Source: Thalassia testudinum
Taxonomy: Eukaryota > Streptophyta > Magnoliopsida > Alismatales > Hydrocharitaceae
Assembly: GCA_037157565.1 (NCBI GenBank)
Contig: JAZHRO010000063.1
Span: 156,786,501 to 156,850,500, forward strand
DNA length: 64,000 nt
Direction: 5' to 3'
Made by a program: the position numbers and the translations under genes. This document shows, piece after piece, positions 44,625 through 54,918 of this stretch. Numbering within the stretch: the stretch's first letter is position 1; every line of letters starts with the position of its first letter. The notes beneath the pieces were generated by a model. That model was not told where the DNA came from. It saw only the letters and a list, made by a program, of their open reading frames with translations, and did not search any database.

Positions 44625-46212
44625 TGATCGAAAGGATTTTTGCTTTTCGGAGATGATGTTTATCAAAAAAATACTGTGCCGTAGTATATAATGTGGTGGA
44701 AAACCTTCGATCAAAGTTACTAAAATATTGAAATAATACCACACTCCAGGTCGTATCACAGGGTGACATAGAACTAATCAGATAACCAATATCAATTCCA
44801 CATAAAATCATGTTCAAGAAAAATAAATTGCCATTGATATCAACTCATGGGAGGAAAGAAAACAAAATGCATTAGCTAGTAAACCAATCCTCCAATATTG
44901 TCACAATAAACCAAGAAGAGAAGGGCCTCCCACAAATTTACTGTAATAGAATAATTAATACCAAAATCTCATTCTTTGACAAGGGCAATCAATGTATATT
45001 TTAATTGAAAGTTTACTATAGAGAAACGGGGGACTTCATTCCCCTCGTTGGCGCATTGTGGGGGAAGCACGGGTGATGGTGAGAAGCTCGAAGGAGGTGA
45101 GGGGTGCTCGCTGGCGGTGATGGTACGGCCGACCACGGCTGGAGATGGCTGGTTGGTGGAGAAGAACCCGCATGTGGTGGTGGCTTCCCATGGCATGCAT
45201 GGACTACGAAAGAGTCGGCTGGCGATGGAAGTGAACTCGAGGTGTAGAGGCGAGGTCAACTGCGTCAACGGCGTGGTGTGCGGTGGCTAGACGAGGCGGC
45301 TGCACGTCAAGATGAGTAGCCAACGGTGGGTTCTTCTTGGAGAAGAAGAACAGTGTGCGAAGTGCGGGAGGAAAGCCGGCTACTATGGCTATGGCGTGCT
45401 TTCATGGATGGCGCGCACAAGGGTTGCAAGGAAGAGAGGAGCGTCAAAGCATTGTGCTCGTAGTCATCGGTGGTGAAGAAGGAGAAAGCTGGTGGTCGCG
45501 GCGGGGTGGTGCCGGCAACGGTCGCTGCTGTGCGTAGAGGACATGCGGGTGCAGGTGAAGGTGCTGCAGCGCCGGTGGGCGTGATGGAGGTACTGCTGCA
45601 ATGACAGGAGTGAACGGAAGTGCTGGCCTCACGCTAGCCAGTGAGCATGAGATGGCGCTGCGTGCGCGAGGGGGAGCCGGCTGTGAGGCTGTGGCTGCAC
45701 ACGGTTCTGGCTGCTTGCGGTGAGGGGGTTTGCGCGCGACTGGCTGTAGTCGGTGTGGGGGTGTGCACGTGGTTGGATGCGGATGGTGAAGGGGTCACAG
45801 TGCATGAGGCTGGCTACGGTGCATGCTCTCCTCACAGTGGAGAGGAAGGGCCCCTCCATCAAACCCTTGAAGAGATTCTTTAACCTTTTCTAGATCCGCA
45901 TCGCCTACCTCCTTCGCATGCGCATCCGTTGGATTTGAACGCTGGCGGAGGGAGCGGCAGTGAGGGACAATTATAGGCATACCCTCCTTCAAATGCTAAT
46001 TCATGTCCAACCACCTATTATACTTTTATTTTTTTCTCTTTGCATGCACATATCAAATAAGAAGTATAAATGTATGTATTGGAATGCAAAGCAGATACAA
46101 AAATATTTGTAAGCTAAGATTAATTACTACTTAGCTTAGGTCATTAAACTATAAGGAAATGTATTCCATATGTACTTAAGCCAAATAAATGTCCAATAAA
46201 TTGGTCTTATCA
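44625..46212 (-). repeat. 5' LTR of A
   Basis: 1,588 bp, complete. It carries the uninterrupted version of B's target (CTATG at 45383-45387). In element orientation it starts at 46212 with TGATAAGACC (TGATAAGTCC in the other copy) and ends CGATCA at 44625. Confidence 0.93.
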
Positions 46213-46217
46213 TTGAT

Positions 46218-46279
46218 CTTGCAATAGCAGATCTAAGCTACTGGATAACAGCTGACAACAACATCCATTGTACGGCTAG
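46218..46279 (+). repeat. H LTR, second part
   Basis: 62 bp between the right end of A and solo LTR Y; 46275-46279 (GCTAG) is the left copy of Y's duplication. Nothing else seen. Confidence 0.7.
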
Positions 46280-47204
46280 TGATGAGAACCTCATCATGAG
46301 CCATAACTAGCTCATTTTGACCCAATACAAAGGATAAAAGCTCCTACATAACTCAAGGAAAGGCTTAACTCAGAGAATTCTGAGTTTAAGGAGAAAACAA
46401 GTCATAAGGGGTAAAAATGCAATTTTACCAGTATAATCTGCATACAGGGTAATTCAGGGTCCAAACATAGGTCAAAGCAACCTAATAAGAATAAAAGTGG
46501 GATGAGATGATCTGACAAGGGCTACAGCAATTCCAAGGAACTAAGTGATAATCTGTAACCCTAAAACAACCCACTTCAATTCACGAGGTTCGAGGCAAAG
46601 TAAAAATAGAATAAACCCTCTAAAATTCATAGAAAAATAATCTCTAGGGTTTAGAACCTTCAATTTGGCCTTCAGAACCCATTTTGACCTACATTGAGAA
46701 CCATGCCCAATTAATAACTTAATTTGGGTTTTTGCATAAATTGACCGGTCAAACAAGGTTTAATATAGAAATGAAATTCACCATCAGATTCCTTAGGTCC
46801 TAATTAATCATGTATAAAAACTTGAGCCTAAGAAGAAACCTCCTTGACCGACTTTACACTTTGGTCCTCATATATTTACTTTTTGGCCCTCAACTTTTGA
46901 ACCGTCGCATTTTGGCCGCTAACTCTCCTTCGTTCTTTGCATTCAGGTCGCCCCTGCAAAACCGGCCAGCACCATGCTCCGGCGACCTTGCGCGGAGCAT
47001 GGCGCCACGCAGGGTGAGGGGGAAAGCCTGGCAAGTAAACCGGGGGTGCCCTGCGTTGTCAGCCGTCGCAGGGACACCCCCTGGTCGCTGTAGCCCACCA
47101 TACCGGCCGTGCGAACGCACGGACGGTATGGGTTTTCGTCTCCGGCCATCCTCCGGCGAGGGAGACACGTCGTCTCCCTCCGCCTCCCTCCCTGTTTTGA
47201 TCCC

Positions 47205-47212
47205 TATAAATA
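47205..47212 (+). promoter_or_regulatory. TATA box of Y
   Basis: TATAAATA in GATCCCTATAAATACCCCCC. About 300 bases downstream is the donor-like CTGCAAGTAAGTTAG (47501-47515). Confidence 0.6.
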
Positions 47213-48502
47213 CCCCCCGTTGCTCCACCAACCGGGGCAGCTCGAATCTGACGGAGAAAACCCCCAACTTTCCTCTTCTCTCTCCGGCAGACGCTCACCA
47301 GCTCCGGCGGTTCCTCCCCCTCCTCCTCTTCGCTCTGCCGCAATACCAGCAGCAGAGACTTCCTCCCCTGCTCTTCCCGCGCCACGCCGTACCCAGCTGG
47401 CACCTCTCCGTCTCTCTGCTCGCCGCCGCCCCTTTCCCTGAGCATCTTCTTCTCCGGCGACAGTCGATACGACTGTCGCCCTACTGCTCCCCCTTCGTCC
47501 CTGCAAGTAAGTTAGAACTACTTCCCTTCCTCTCCTCTTTCTTTCCCCGGTTTCAATTTGTTCTAGCCTTCGTCTCCGGCCATCGTCACCCCCTTCGTCT
47601 CCGGCCACCCTCCGGCGAGATGTTCCCATCGCTCCACAGCCTCACACACCTCGCCGACCCTCACCGAACCTCCGCCTCATCACACTGAGCACCCCCCACC
47701 CCTCCACTGGCACTCCACGCCTCCGTAACGCTCCCCCGAACAAACCCATTCCTCCGGTTGCAGTCCAACCTAGGGCTGCCGCCAGACACCACCTTGCGGC
47801 TTGCCGCGCAGCTCCACACCTTCGCTGTGCCACGGCGAAGGTTCCCCAGTGGTTTGATCAGGCCGAGAGGCCATATTCGTGTCCGACAGGTTTTGAGGTT
47901 CTACCACCATTAACGCACATTGAAGCAGCTTCTCCCGCGCTCCAGGCTTGAGGACTCCAGGTCTTCTGCAGCTGCGGATTACGGGGAGTCTTGCGAAGGC
48001 AGCCAGCCAGCAACCGACACAAATCGAAGCCGCAGCTGCAGAAGCTAGGCCGCGGTCTCCCAGCAGGCGCACGCGAGGAGAGGTCTCCGTTTAGTCCCAC
48101 ATCGGTAAGCCTCACAACCTTTTCACTGTTTAAATTGATTTTGTGCATTAGCCTTACTGCCTCAGCACACGGGGTGAGGTCCCCTTCACCCGCCCGGTTA
48201 CCCGATCTCGTCCGCGCTCACGCCCCGCGGACCTGACCCGACCCGACTTAGACTGACCTGCACTCCTCGCCCACCACGCACGCCGGTGGGCCTGGACCCG
48301 GGCGCGACCCGAACCCGATTACCCGGCAGCTCTGGGAGAGCTTTCCCAAGAGTGGTTTCAGAGAGAGAGAGACGCGGGCGGAGAGGGTAGAGTAGGTTTT
48401 GTCCTATGACGTAAGCTCTGAAGTGTGCAGGCACAGGTGAAGAAGAAGGACCGCGGAAGAAGAAGGAAGCTGAGGGAGACACTGTAGCAACAGGCAGTTT
48501 AA

Positions 48503-48528
48503 GTCGTCTGATTTGGAAATCAGACGAC
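48503..48528. repeat. Perfect stem-loop in Y
   Basis: GTCGTCTGATTT and AAATCAGACGAC, 12-bp arms around GG, at the start of the GA-rich tract. GACGTCCTGA then recurs about 35 bases on. Confidence 0.85.
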
Positions 48529-48939
48529 GTCCTGAAGGGAAAAGAAGAAAGAAGGAGGGGCGACGTCCTGACTGGAAAAAGAAAAGAAGAAAGAAGAAGA
48601 CCTGAAGAAAGACAGAAGAAGAAGGAAGAGCAGGAACAGCTGGAAGAAGAAGAAGAGCATCACCACTGCAGAAGAAGAACATCACCTCTGCAGACAAAGA
48701 AGAAGAAGATCTGAGACGAGGAGAAAACAAAGAGAAAAGAAGACAACAAATTCTTTCTCTCTCTCTTTCTTTATTTTTGTAAAAGAAACATGTATATCTC
48801 TAGAATACAACTTGCTCCCTGAGTTTGACCTCGGGAACTCTTTTATTTTCCGAGTAAAAAAATTTATATTTGAAATGTTGGCAATAACTGGCTATACTAC
48901 AACGCTATAAAACCCGGTTGCCCACAGCGTTTCAGCTAG

Positions 48940-51475
48940 GTTCTGTTGGGTTTTGAGGATTTAATTGAGCTGGCAATGTGTTTTACTTACGTAACTTCAT
49001 GTAACAAGCATTCTTGTATTGTTGAATCTTAAAATTTGATCTGAATTGCTTGTAAATTCAGTTTGAAATTCAGTCAGCATCCTTGTAAGGTGTCAATTGT
49101 CCAAGGTGTAAATTTAATAAAAGTCATGGTGAAATTCATGTTTAATTGTTCACATATCTTTCTTATGATGTGTTGAATGTGTTTGAGTGCTCATCCTCCT
49201 ATTACAACTAGTAGAACTCATTTCAAGGCTTAGATTCATGTTCCAACACCCTTTTAAGCCTTGTTTGGTTGAACTTGTAAAGACATAAAAAAATACAAAA
49301 AAAAATTGTAAATAAATAAAGCAAAAGTGTCTTGAGTAGAATTAGATATTTTTCTAGACAGGTGCAAAGTTTCAAAATAATCTGAACCCCCTAACTAGTA
49401 GAATATATTAATAAACGGTTCAGTCTACTCTAAAACTGAATAAAAGAATGCTATATGAAAAATACAAAAAGAAACCTCTTTTCTCTCATCTCACCTTCTC
49501 TCTCTCTTCCCATACTTCTATAAAACACAAAAAGACCATGAAAACTCGAACAAGTCCAAGAATACTCAAAAACACCTTGTATATAATATTTATACTTGTA
49601 AATATTAATTAAATAATAAGTTAAATGTAAATAATAACATATATGTATATAATGTACATAACTAACTTATATATGTATTATATATATTTAAATAAATATT
49701 TATGTTGATTTATAATATATATATATATTAAGTATATAATTTTCTATTAATTTAAAGTAGACTATATACATATATCTATATAATTATAAATAAATATGTA
49801 AACTTGTATAATCATATTTAGAACTATATATACGTATTTAAGTAATTATTATAAACTATATTATATGTGTATATTTATTTATTTATGTATTTATTGTATA
49901 TATTTAAGTTATTAAGTTAAATAGCTAAATTATTAAGTTAAAATAAAATAAATTAGTAAATTAAGTTATTATTGAAGTAAGTTACCTTGTATATTTGTAT
50001 CTAATAATTTTAATTATTTTCAATCTATTTACAATATATTTATATTATATAATAGTATTTATACTTAAATTATATATATATCTAGATAAAATGTGTAAAT
50101 AAATGTATATAAATTAAAAAAATCCTAAAAATAAATTAAAAATGTGTGATAAATACTTTATCATTTATATTAACTAATTTACAAGTCAATTGAGTAATTA
50201 CATTATTAATTTGTACATTAATTAAGTAATTAAGCTTTAAATTAACATATACAAATCGCTAACTTTAAGAAATTTTAAAATATAATTAAATAACTAATTA
50301 TTGTAAATTAACTACATAATTGTGTAGCCCTATGTAAGGGCTTTCTAATGATATAAATTATTTTGAGAACGGACTCCATTTGGACCCACAAATCAAGGCC
50401 CGAAAAGGCCTTAGTGGGACGTGTTTGTACACGATTTTCATGTAACATTGCCTCGCCAAATAGTCCCACATCGTGGGATTTGGAAATGATTCTGCCGCAT
50501 TTAAGGCTTCTCGTGCCACTGCTAGGCATGCTGAAATGAGTAAAGACCATATAGGTACCCTTGAGCATGTATTAGCACATGCATGCACATGCCTGTGGGC
50601 ATGCCCATGCGAGCCATGTGTGCGCGCGTGTGGGTGCGTGGGTGTGGACCTGAAGAGGTATAAATATGGACAAAATACACCTAATTGCGAACTAAGGCCT
50701 GATTTAGTAGCGGTTTGATCCAGCCTACTAGGGCTGTCAATCCTATGAAAAACTTAGGCCTGCCAACCAAATACTTTAGCTAAGTTATACTTATTAAATT
50801 ATGAATAAAAAGCCAAAGTGTTGTGTTAACTTACATTAAGTGTGTTTTGTGTGTGAATGTGTGTTAGTGTTGTGTGTGTGTTAAGTATATGAATATAAGT
50901 GTATATATAAGTATTAGTGTATAGTATGTGTATATGTATGTAAATAATATGCATATGTAAACTATAATATATACTTTTACTTTAGGTTATGTATATAGTT
51001 TTATTAAGGTTTTACTGATGCTTATATCTATCACTATAGGTAGTATATACATTAGTATAGTATAGTGTAGTATATATGTATATTATTTTTGTGCCTATCC
51101 TTTGGTATTAATTAGTATAGACTATATAACTAACATATAGTTTTAATTGGTTTTTCATGCCTTTATTTCTGTATATATATGTTTGATGCATTGTAATTAG
51201 TATTAATTGATTCTTTTTATATATAATTAACTTGATTCATTTATTCTTTGATTCTTGATTCAATTCTAAATAAACTTAACAATTTTGGAATAAAAGGGCA
51301 TTTTTTGGATAATAGAGAGTGATGTATATCAATAACTACCTCCGAGTGAATGACCTGGAATAAATTAGTAAAATTATGTAAATAAATAAAATGATCTAAC
51401 ATCCATCTGGATTGTGACACTATACTACAATGCGATTAATTAACACATAATTAACAAGTGATCCAGATGTTCACA
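48940..51475 (+). repeat. H LTR, third part
   Basis: AT-rich sequence up to about 50330, then TAGTCCCACATCG (50461), a GC-rich alternating purine/pyrimidine stretch (50570-50650), GT/TA-rich low complexity (50830-51000) and the U5-end block CCTCCGAGTGAATGACCTGG (51344). No gene. Confidence 0.65.
49560..50330. repeat. AT-rich low-complexity segment in H
   Basis: Mostly A and T with many TATATA runs. No coding sequence or clear repeat unit. Confidence 0.8.
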
Positions 51476-51483
51476 TAAATTTT

Positions 51484-51501
51484 TGGTGCCATTGCTGGAG
51501 A
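51484..51501 (+). other. Decayed tRNA-Asp primer-binding site of H
   Basis: TGGTGCCATTGCTGGAGA. All differences from TGGCGCCGTTGCCGGGGA are C-to-T or G-to-A. Confidence 0.65.
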
Positions 51502-51557
51502 CAAAAACACGACAATAGCGCATTCTTATTATGACTAATGTTGTGATCATCATTGAT

Positions 51558-52100
51558 CCAAATATGATATCGTTGACATATATCTGGACCAACATGACAT
51601 CATCACTTTCTTCATTTGCAAATAGAGTGGAGTCAACAACTCAAATTCGATGTCCAGCTGAAGAAGGACCTGAGTTGATCATACTAGGCCATGGAAGCTT
51701 GTTTAAGTCCATATAGCGCTTTATTGAGCTTGATACATGCTCCATGTGTGCTGGGTCTTCGAACCTGGGGGGATGTTGGACATAAACCTCGTCCTTAATA
51801 TAGCTATTTAGGAAGGTGCTCCTGACATCCATTTGATATAGCTTGAAGCTTTTTGTACTTGCAAAAGCAAGTAACATCCAGATGGACTCCAAGTGGGCAA
51901 CAAGAACAAATGTCTCATCCAAATCAATTCCCTTCTGTTGACTGTAGCCTTAAGCTAGAGTCTAGCCATATTCCTGATTACAACACCAAATTCATCCTAT
52001 TTATTTCGGAACACCCACTTGGTCCTAATAATGGATTTCCTTAAGGAGCGAGTGCCAAATACCTAAGATTATTCCTTATAAATTGGAGTAGCTCCTTTTA
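51558..52100 (-). pseudogene. Ty1/copia reverse transcriptase, N-terminal part (element C)
   Basis: Minus strand: 'SIIRTKWVFRNK' start, FGVVIRNMARL, then DETFVLVAHLESIWMLLAFA, KSFKLYQMDVRSTFLNSYIK and EVYVQHPPRFEDP, and near 51565-51600 the catalytic box as YVNDIIFGS, where the second residue of the usual YVDD is Asn. The remaining RT is at 21229-21609, beyond H. Stop codons at several places. The wording is closest to the SIRE/Maximus lineage of Ty1/copia as I know it; lineage is an inference. Confidence 0.9.
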
Positions 52101-52420
52101 CATAGGTACAACCCAAGACTCATCCTTTAAGGCCTCATCAACTTTCTTAGGTTCAAGTTGAGATGCAAAGGCATTAAGGACAAAGTCGACCCTTAATTGA
52201 AATCGCATTTTTACACGTTGATCAATATCATCGATAATTTGTTTTTGAGGGTGATCCTTGTGATGTAACCATTCTTTTGGAGGATCATGTACATTCTGTG
52301 TATCTTCCATTTTAGACACATTGATGAAGGGGGTATCTTCATCATCATCAGGCTCTATTTGATTAGGTTCAGGTTCTTCTAAAGTTATTTCATCGAATGA
52401 CACATGCAAGGATTTTTCTA
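52101..52420 (-). pseudogene. Linker between integrase and RT of element C
   Basis: An open frame of 103 codons, starting HVSFDEITLEEPEPNQIEPD and ending in VDFVLNAFASQLEPKKVDEA and ALKDESWVVPM. Acidic linker then the conserved approach to RT, as in SIRE-like polyproteins. Confidence 0.8.
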
Positions 52421-53250
52421 TGACAAAAGTTCTTTTGTTGAAGACTCGATAAGCTTTGCTTCTATTTGAGTAACCAATAAAGATGCCTTCATCACCTTTA
52501 ACATCAAACTTATCAAGTCGATCTCAGGTGTTTAATAAATAACAACTTCCAAACACCTTGAAATAGGAAACCTTAGGTGACTTCTAATAACAAAGCTCCT
52601 ATGGAGATTTTTTGAGAATAGGCCTTAACAAAGTTCAATTAAGAACATAACAGGCCATGTTTACAGCTTCAGCCTAGAGATATTTTTGATACCCATACTC
52701 CAAGAGTAGTGTTTGTGTGCATTCTTGTAGAGTGCGATTCTTATGCTTTATTACAAGATTCTAAGATGGTGCTCGAGGGAATTAGAACTCATGGGTTATG
52801 CCACATTCGACATAAAATCTTGAAAAGTTCTCATTTTCAAATACACCCCCATGATGAGTTCTAAGTCTAAGAATAGAAGAGCATTTTTCCTTTTGAAGTC
52901 TCCGATCATGACTTAGGAAGGAATCAAATGAGTCATCTTTATGTTTCAAGAAAATGACCTAAGTGAACCTAGAGAAGTCATCAACAATAACTAGGCACAA
53001 TTTTGATCCATTTAGACTCTTAAATCATGTTGTCCCAAATAGATCTAGGTGTAATAATTCTAATGATTGTGTGGTTGACACTAGGTCTTTTGATTTAAAG
53101 GAAGCTTTGCACATTTTTTCGAGTTCACATGATTTGCACAATGCATCCTTTCTAAAAGTTAGCTTAGGTAGGCCCCTTACTAACTCATTTTGGCTATCTT
53201 ATTTAGGTGTTTGTGGTTGATGTGATTTAGCCAACGCTGCCATAAGTCCA
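52421..53250 (-). pseudogene. Integrase of element C
   Basis: Minus strand, fragmented over frames: a DLFG-type start (53050), VIVDDFSRFT, FLKHKDDSF, THHGGVFENENF where an RSDHGGEFE-type motif is expected, so the second catalytic Asp is not seen; later KNRTLQECTQTLL, and near 52480-52420 the C-terminal KGDEGIFIGYSNRSKAYRVF and NKRTFVIEKS. Several stops. Typical copia position, upstream of RT. Confidence 0.82.
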
Positions 53251-54031
53251 CTTCAACATGAGTGGTAAATAGACATTTTACAAATTTCTCTTGAGAGAAA
53301 TGAACAGTATAGATATATATCTAAAGCCTTCAATTAAAACTATATGTATTAATTCCTTCTTTTAATATTTTAAAACTGATTTTACTAAATAAAATATCAT
53401 AACCATTATCACAAATCTAACTAACGCTAAACTGATTATGTTTTAAATTTTCTACTAAAAGAACTTTAAAAACTTGCTTAGTAGAATTACCTATTGTACA
53501 TTCACTAATGATGTGATAGCATTTGTTGTGGCCTAGATTGATGTCGTGAATCTTCGTCCATTCGACAAAGAGCTCGGAGTGTCCCATCATGTGCTTGGAA
53601 CACCTACTATTGAGGATCTATCTGTCCTTCTTGACCTACAAAATAATTAATTAAGTCTTGTTTAGGTACCCATTTTATTTTGGGCCTTGAGTGTTAGTAT
53701 CTTTCAAATCCTTGGATTTATAGATTCATTTTGATGTGTTAGATCTATAATTCTTAGGATTTTTGACCTTTTGATAAATTCATGCCTGTCTAGGTGTATG
53801 CGATTTATTTTATGTATTCCTTTTATGTTGAAACTTTCCTTTAAAAGAATCACAGAATTCAGTATTTAGCCTAATATTTGTTTTTAAATTATATAGAGTC
53901 TCTTCAAAATATTCATAAATATCTTCTAACTCTACTATTTTTTCATCCAACTGAGAGTTAGTATTTTTAACCATATCTAATTCTATTTCTAAACAAGAAT
54001 TTTTTATTTCTAAGGTTTGATAATTACTATG
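53251..54031 (-). pseudogene. Protease and Gag end of element C
   Basis: Near 53560-53640 the minus strand reads ILNSRCSKHMMG, a copia protease active site with Asp changed to Asn and Gly to Arg. Near 53830-54031 it reads a helical, Glu-rich segment (NSQLDEKIVELEDIYEYFEE), the coiled-coil type of SIRE Gag. It is cut at 54031 by the LTR of Z1. Confidence 0.7.
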
Positions 54032-54731
54032 TGATCGGCTCCTCAGGATGCGAAGTAGCTAACTCAAGTAACGATCGAACCTCCTTAATGGGGGATGATC
54101 TGATTGTGGGATTTAAGCAATCTCACAAATGCCATAGGAAATGATTACCTAGTTCCATCGTAAGGAGTGTATGTCCGGGGGAAGGATGGAGCTCCCAACT
54201 ATGCACTAGAAATTTGGTATGGTTACAAGGCACAATTGCTTGATTTCCCTTGGATTGCTTGGGGGGAGGCCTTGAGGGCCTTCCCTCTATTTATAGTGCT
54301 AGGATCGGACTTCCAGCAAGATCTTCTAAGCGGATGAGCTCAGACTACCAGCAGGATCTTCTGAGCAGATCAAGCTACCAGTAAGATCTTCTGAGCAGAT
54401 TGAGCTCCTAGCAAGATCTAAGTAGATGCATCACTTGATAATTGTACGCGTACTACTAGGTTATTAATAGTGGCTATCATTGTCATCATTTATTAGTGAT
54501 GCAGGCCTGCTATACTTTCGTCATGCCTTTGAGCGGAAAGGCCCTTTGGGTCCAGCTACGTACAGCCTTCTTGTGCCCAGTTAAGTTGGATTGCCAGTCT
54601 CGTCTGACTTCCCTTGGAAGTAGATGGGTTGGGTCTCTGAGCCCACCTGGATCCAACTTCTATGGGCTAGATCCTTCTTTTCGGGCCTATCGAGGGGTTT
54701 TGGGTATAAGGGCATTTTTTGCCCCTCATCA
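54032..54731 (-). repeat. LTR of unassigned element Z1
   Basis: In minus orientation it starts TGATGAGGGGC-aaaaaat-GCCC (terminal hairpin) and ends CCGATCA. TATA-like CTATAAATAG on the minus strand at about 54286-54297. A purine-rich GAGAGTAAGGGGCGTA precedes it, so it is probably a 3' LTR with internal sequence to its right. Left flank CTATG has no matching copy in view. Lineage unknown. Confidence 0.55.
54310..54425. repeat. Four imperfect copies of a ~30-bp repeat in the Z1 LTR
   Basis: Unit about 'CCAGCAAGATCTTCTGAGCAGAT' plus a short spacer with 'GAGCT'; copies start near 54311, 54341, 54369 and 54401. Confidence 0.7.
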
Positions 54732-54918
54732 TACGCCCCTTACTCTCGAGCTAGCGAATGCTTGCTGAGAGAGTAACGTTTTGGAGTATAAACTCCACGA
54801 TAGGTGATGCCCCCAAATGTTGCCCCGGCTATGTGTTTGAGAGGGGGAGGGGTTGTTAGGGGCTATAGATCGTAGTTGTGTGTATAGAGCACATAGGCTT
54901 CTTATCCCATCGGCCTTG
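54732..54918 (-). other. Internal remnant of Z1
   Basis: Purine-rich PPT-like end, then 'GGGGGCATCACCTATCGTGG' on the minus strand. No coding sequence; cut on the right by the LTR of Z2. Confidence 0.4.

Larger units (their letters stand above)
23777..46212 (-). mobile_element. Element A: full-length autonomous Athila-like Ty3/gypsy element, split by B
   Basis: LTRs are 44625-46212 (5', 1,588 bp) and 23777-24550 plus 35485-36310 (3', 1,600 bp without B). They start TGATAAGTCC and end CGATCA in element orientation. A perfect TTGAT duplication lies at 23772-23776 and 46213-46217. Order on the minus strand: LTR, tRNA-Asp PBS, leader, gag, protease, RT, RNase H, integrase, conserved motif, 3' UTR, PPT, LTR. 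The integrase ends without a chromodomain and no second RNase H follows the first, which fits the Athila branch better than chromoviruses or Tat. Sampled LTR divergence is about 9%. Stops, a frameshift and lost catalytic residues make this copy dead. Confidence 0.93.
46280..48934 (+). mobile_element. Y: solo LTR of the Q family
   Basis: 2,655 bp. It starts TGATGAGAACCTCATCA, the same hairpin and following CATGAGCCATAACTA as the Q 3' LTR, and ends GCGTTTCA. It is flanked by a perfect GCTAG duplication (46275-46279, 48935-48939). No internal region, PBS or PPT is attached, so it is a solo LTR left by recombination between the two LTRs of an element. The middle (46950-48350) is GC- and CpG-rich; 48420-48730 is GA-rich. 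The longest ORF of the window (46810-47688) spans its TATA box and is not a credible gene. Confidence 0.88.
21610..51552 (+). mobile_element. Element H: long LTR insertion in the copia RT gene, carrying A, B and Y
   Basis: Starts TGATGAGGTGTGGCTCATCA and ends GTGATCATCA, flanked by a perfect TTGAT duplication; removing it rejoins the copia RT frame. Its own sequence is 21610-23776, 46218-46279 and 48940-51552, about 4.8 kb. Most of this looks like a single LTR ending near 51475. A decayed PBS follows at 51484, then only about 50 bases before the end. No internal coding region remains, so H is an LTR with a scrap of internal sequence, probably left by deletion. Confidence 0.75.

Noticed and set aside
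46810..47688. Longest ORF of the window (292 codons), plus strand
   Set aside because: It lies inside solo LTR Y, runs over the TATA box, and several other frames on both strands are also open in this GC-rich stretch. Composition explains it.
54032..54731. Complete solo LTR with TSD for Z1
   Set aside because: The flanks (CTATG or TACTA on the left, TACGC on the right) do not match, and a PPT-like tract adjoins it on the right, so a 3' LTR is more likely.
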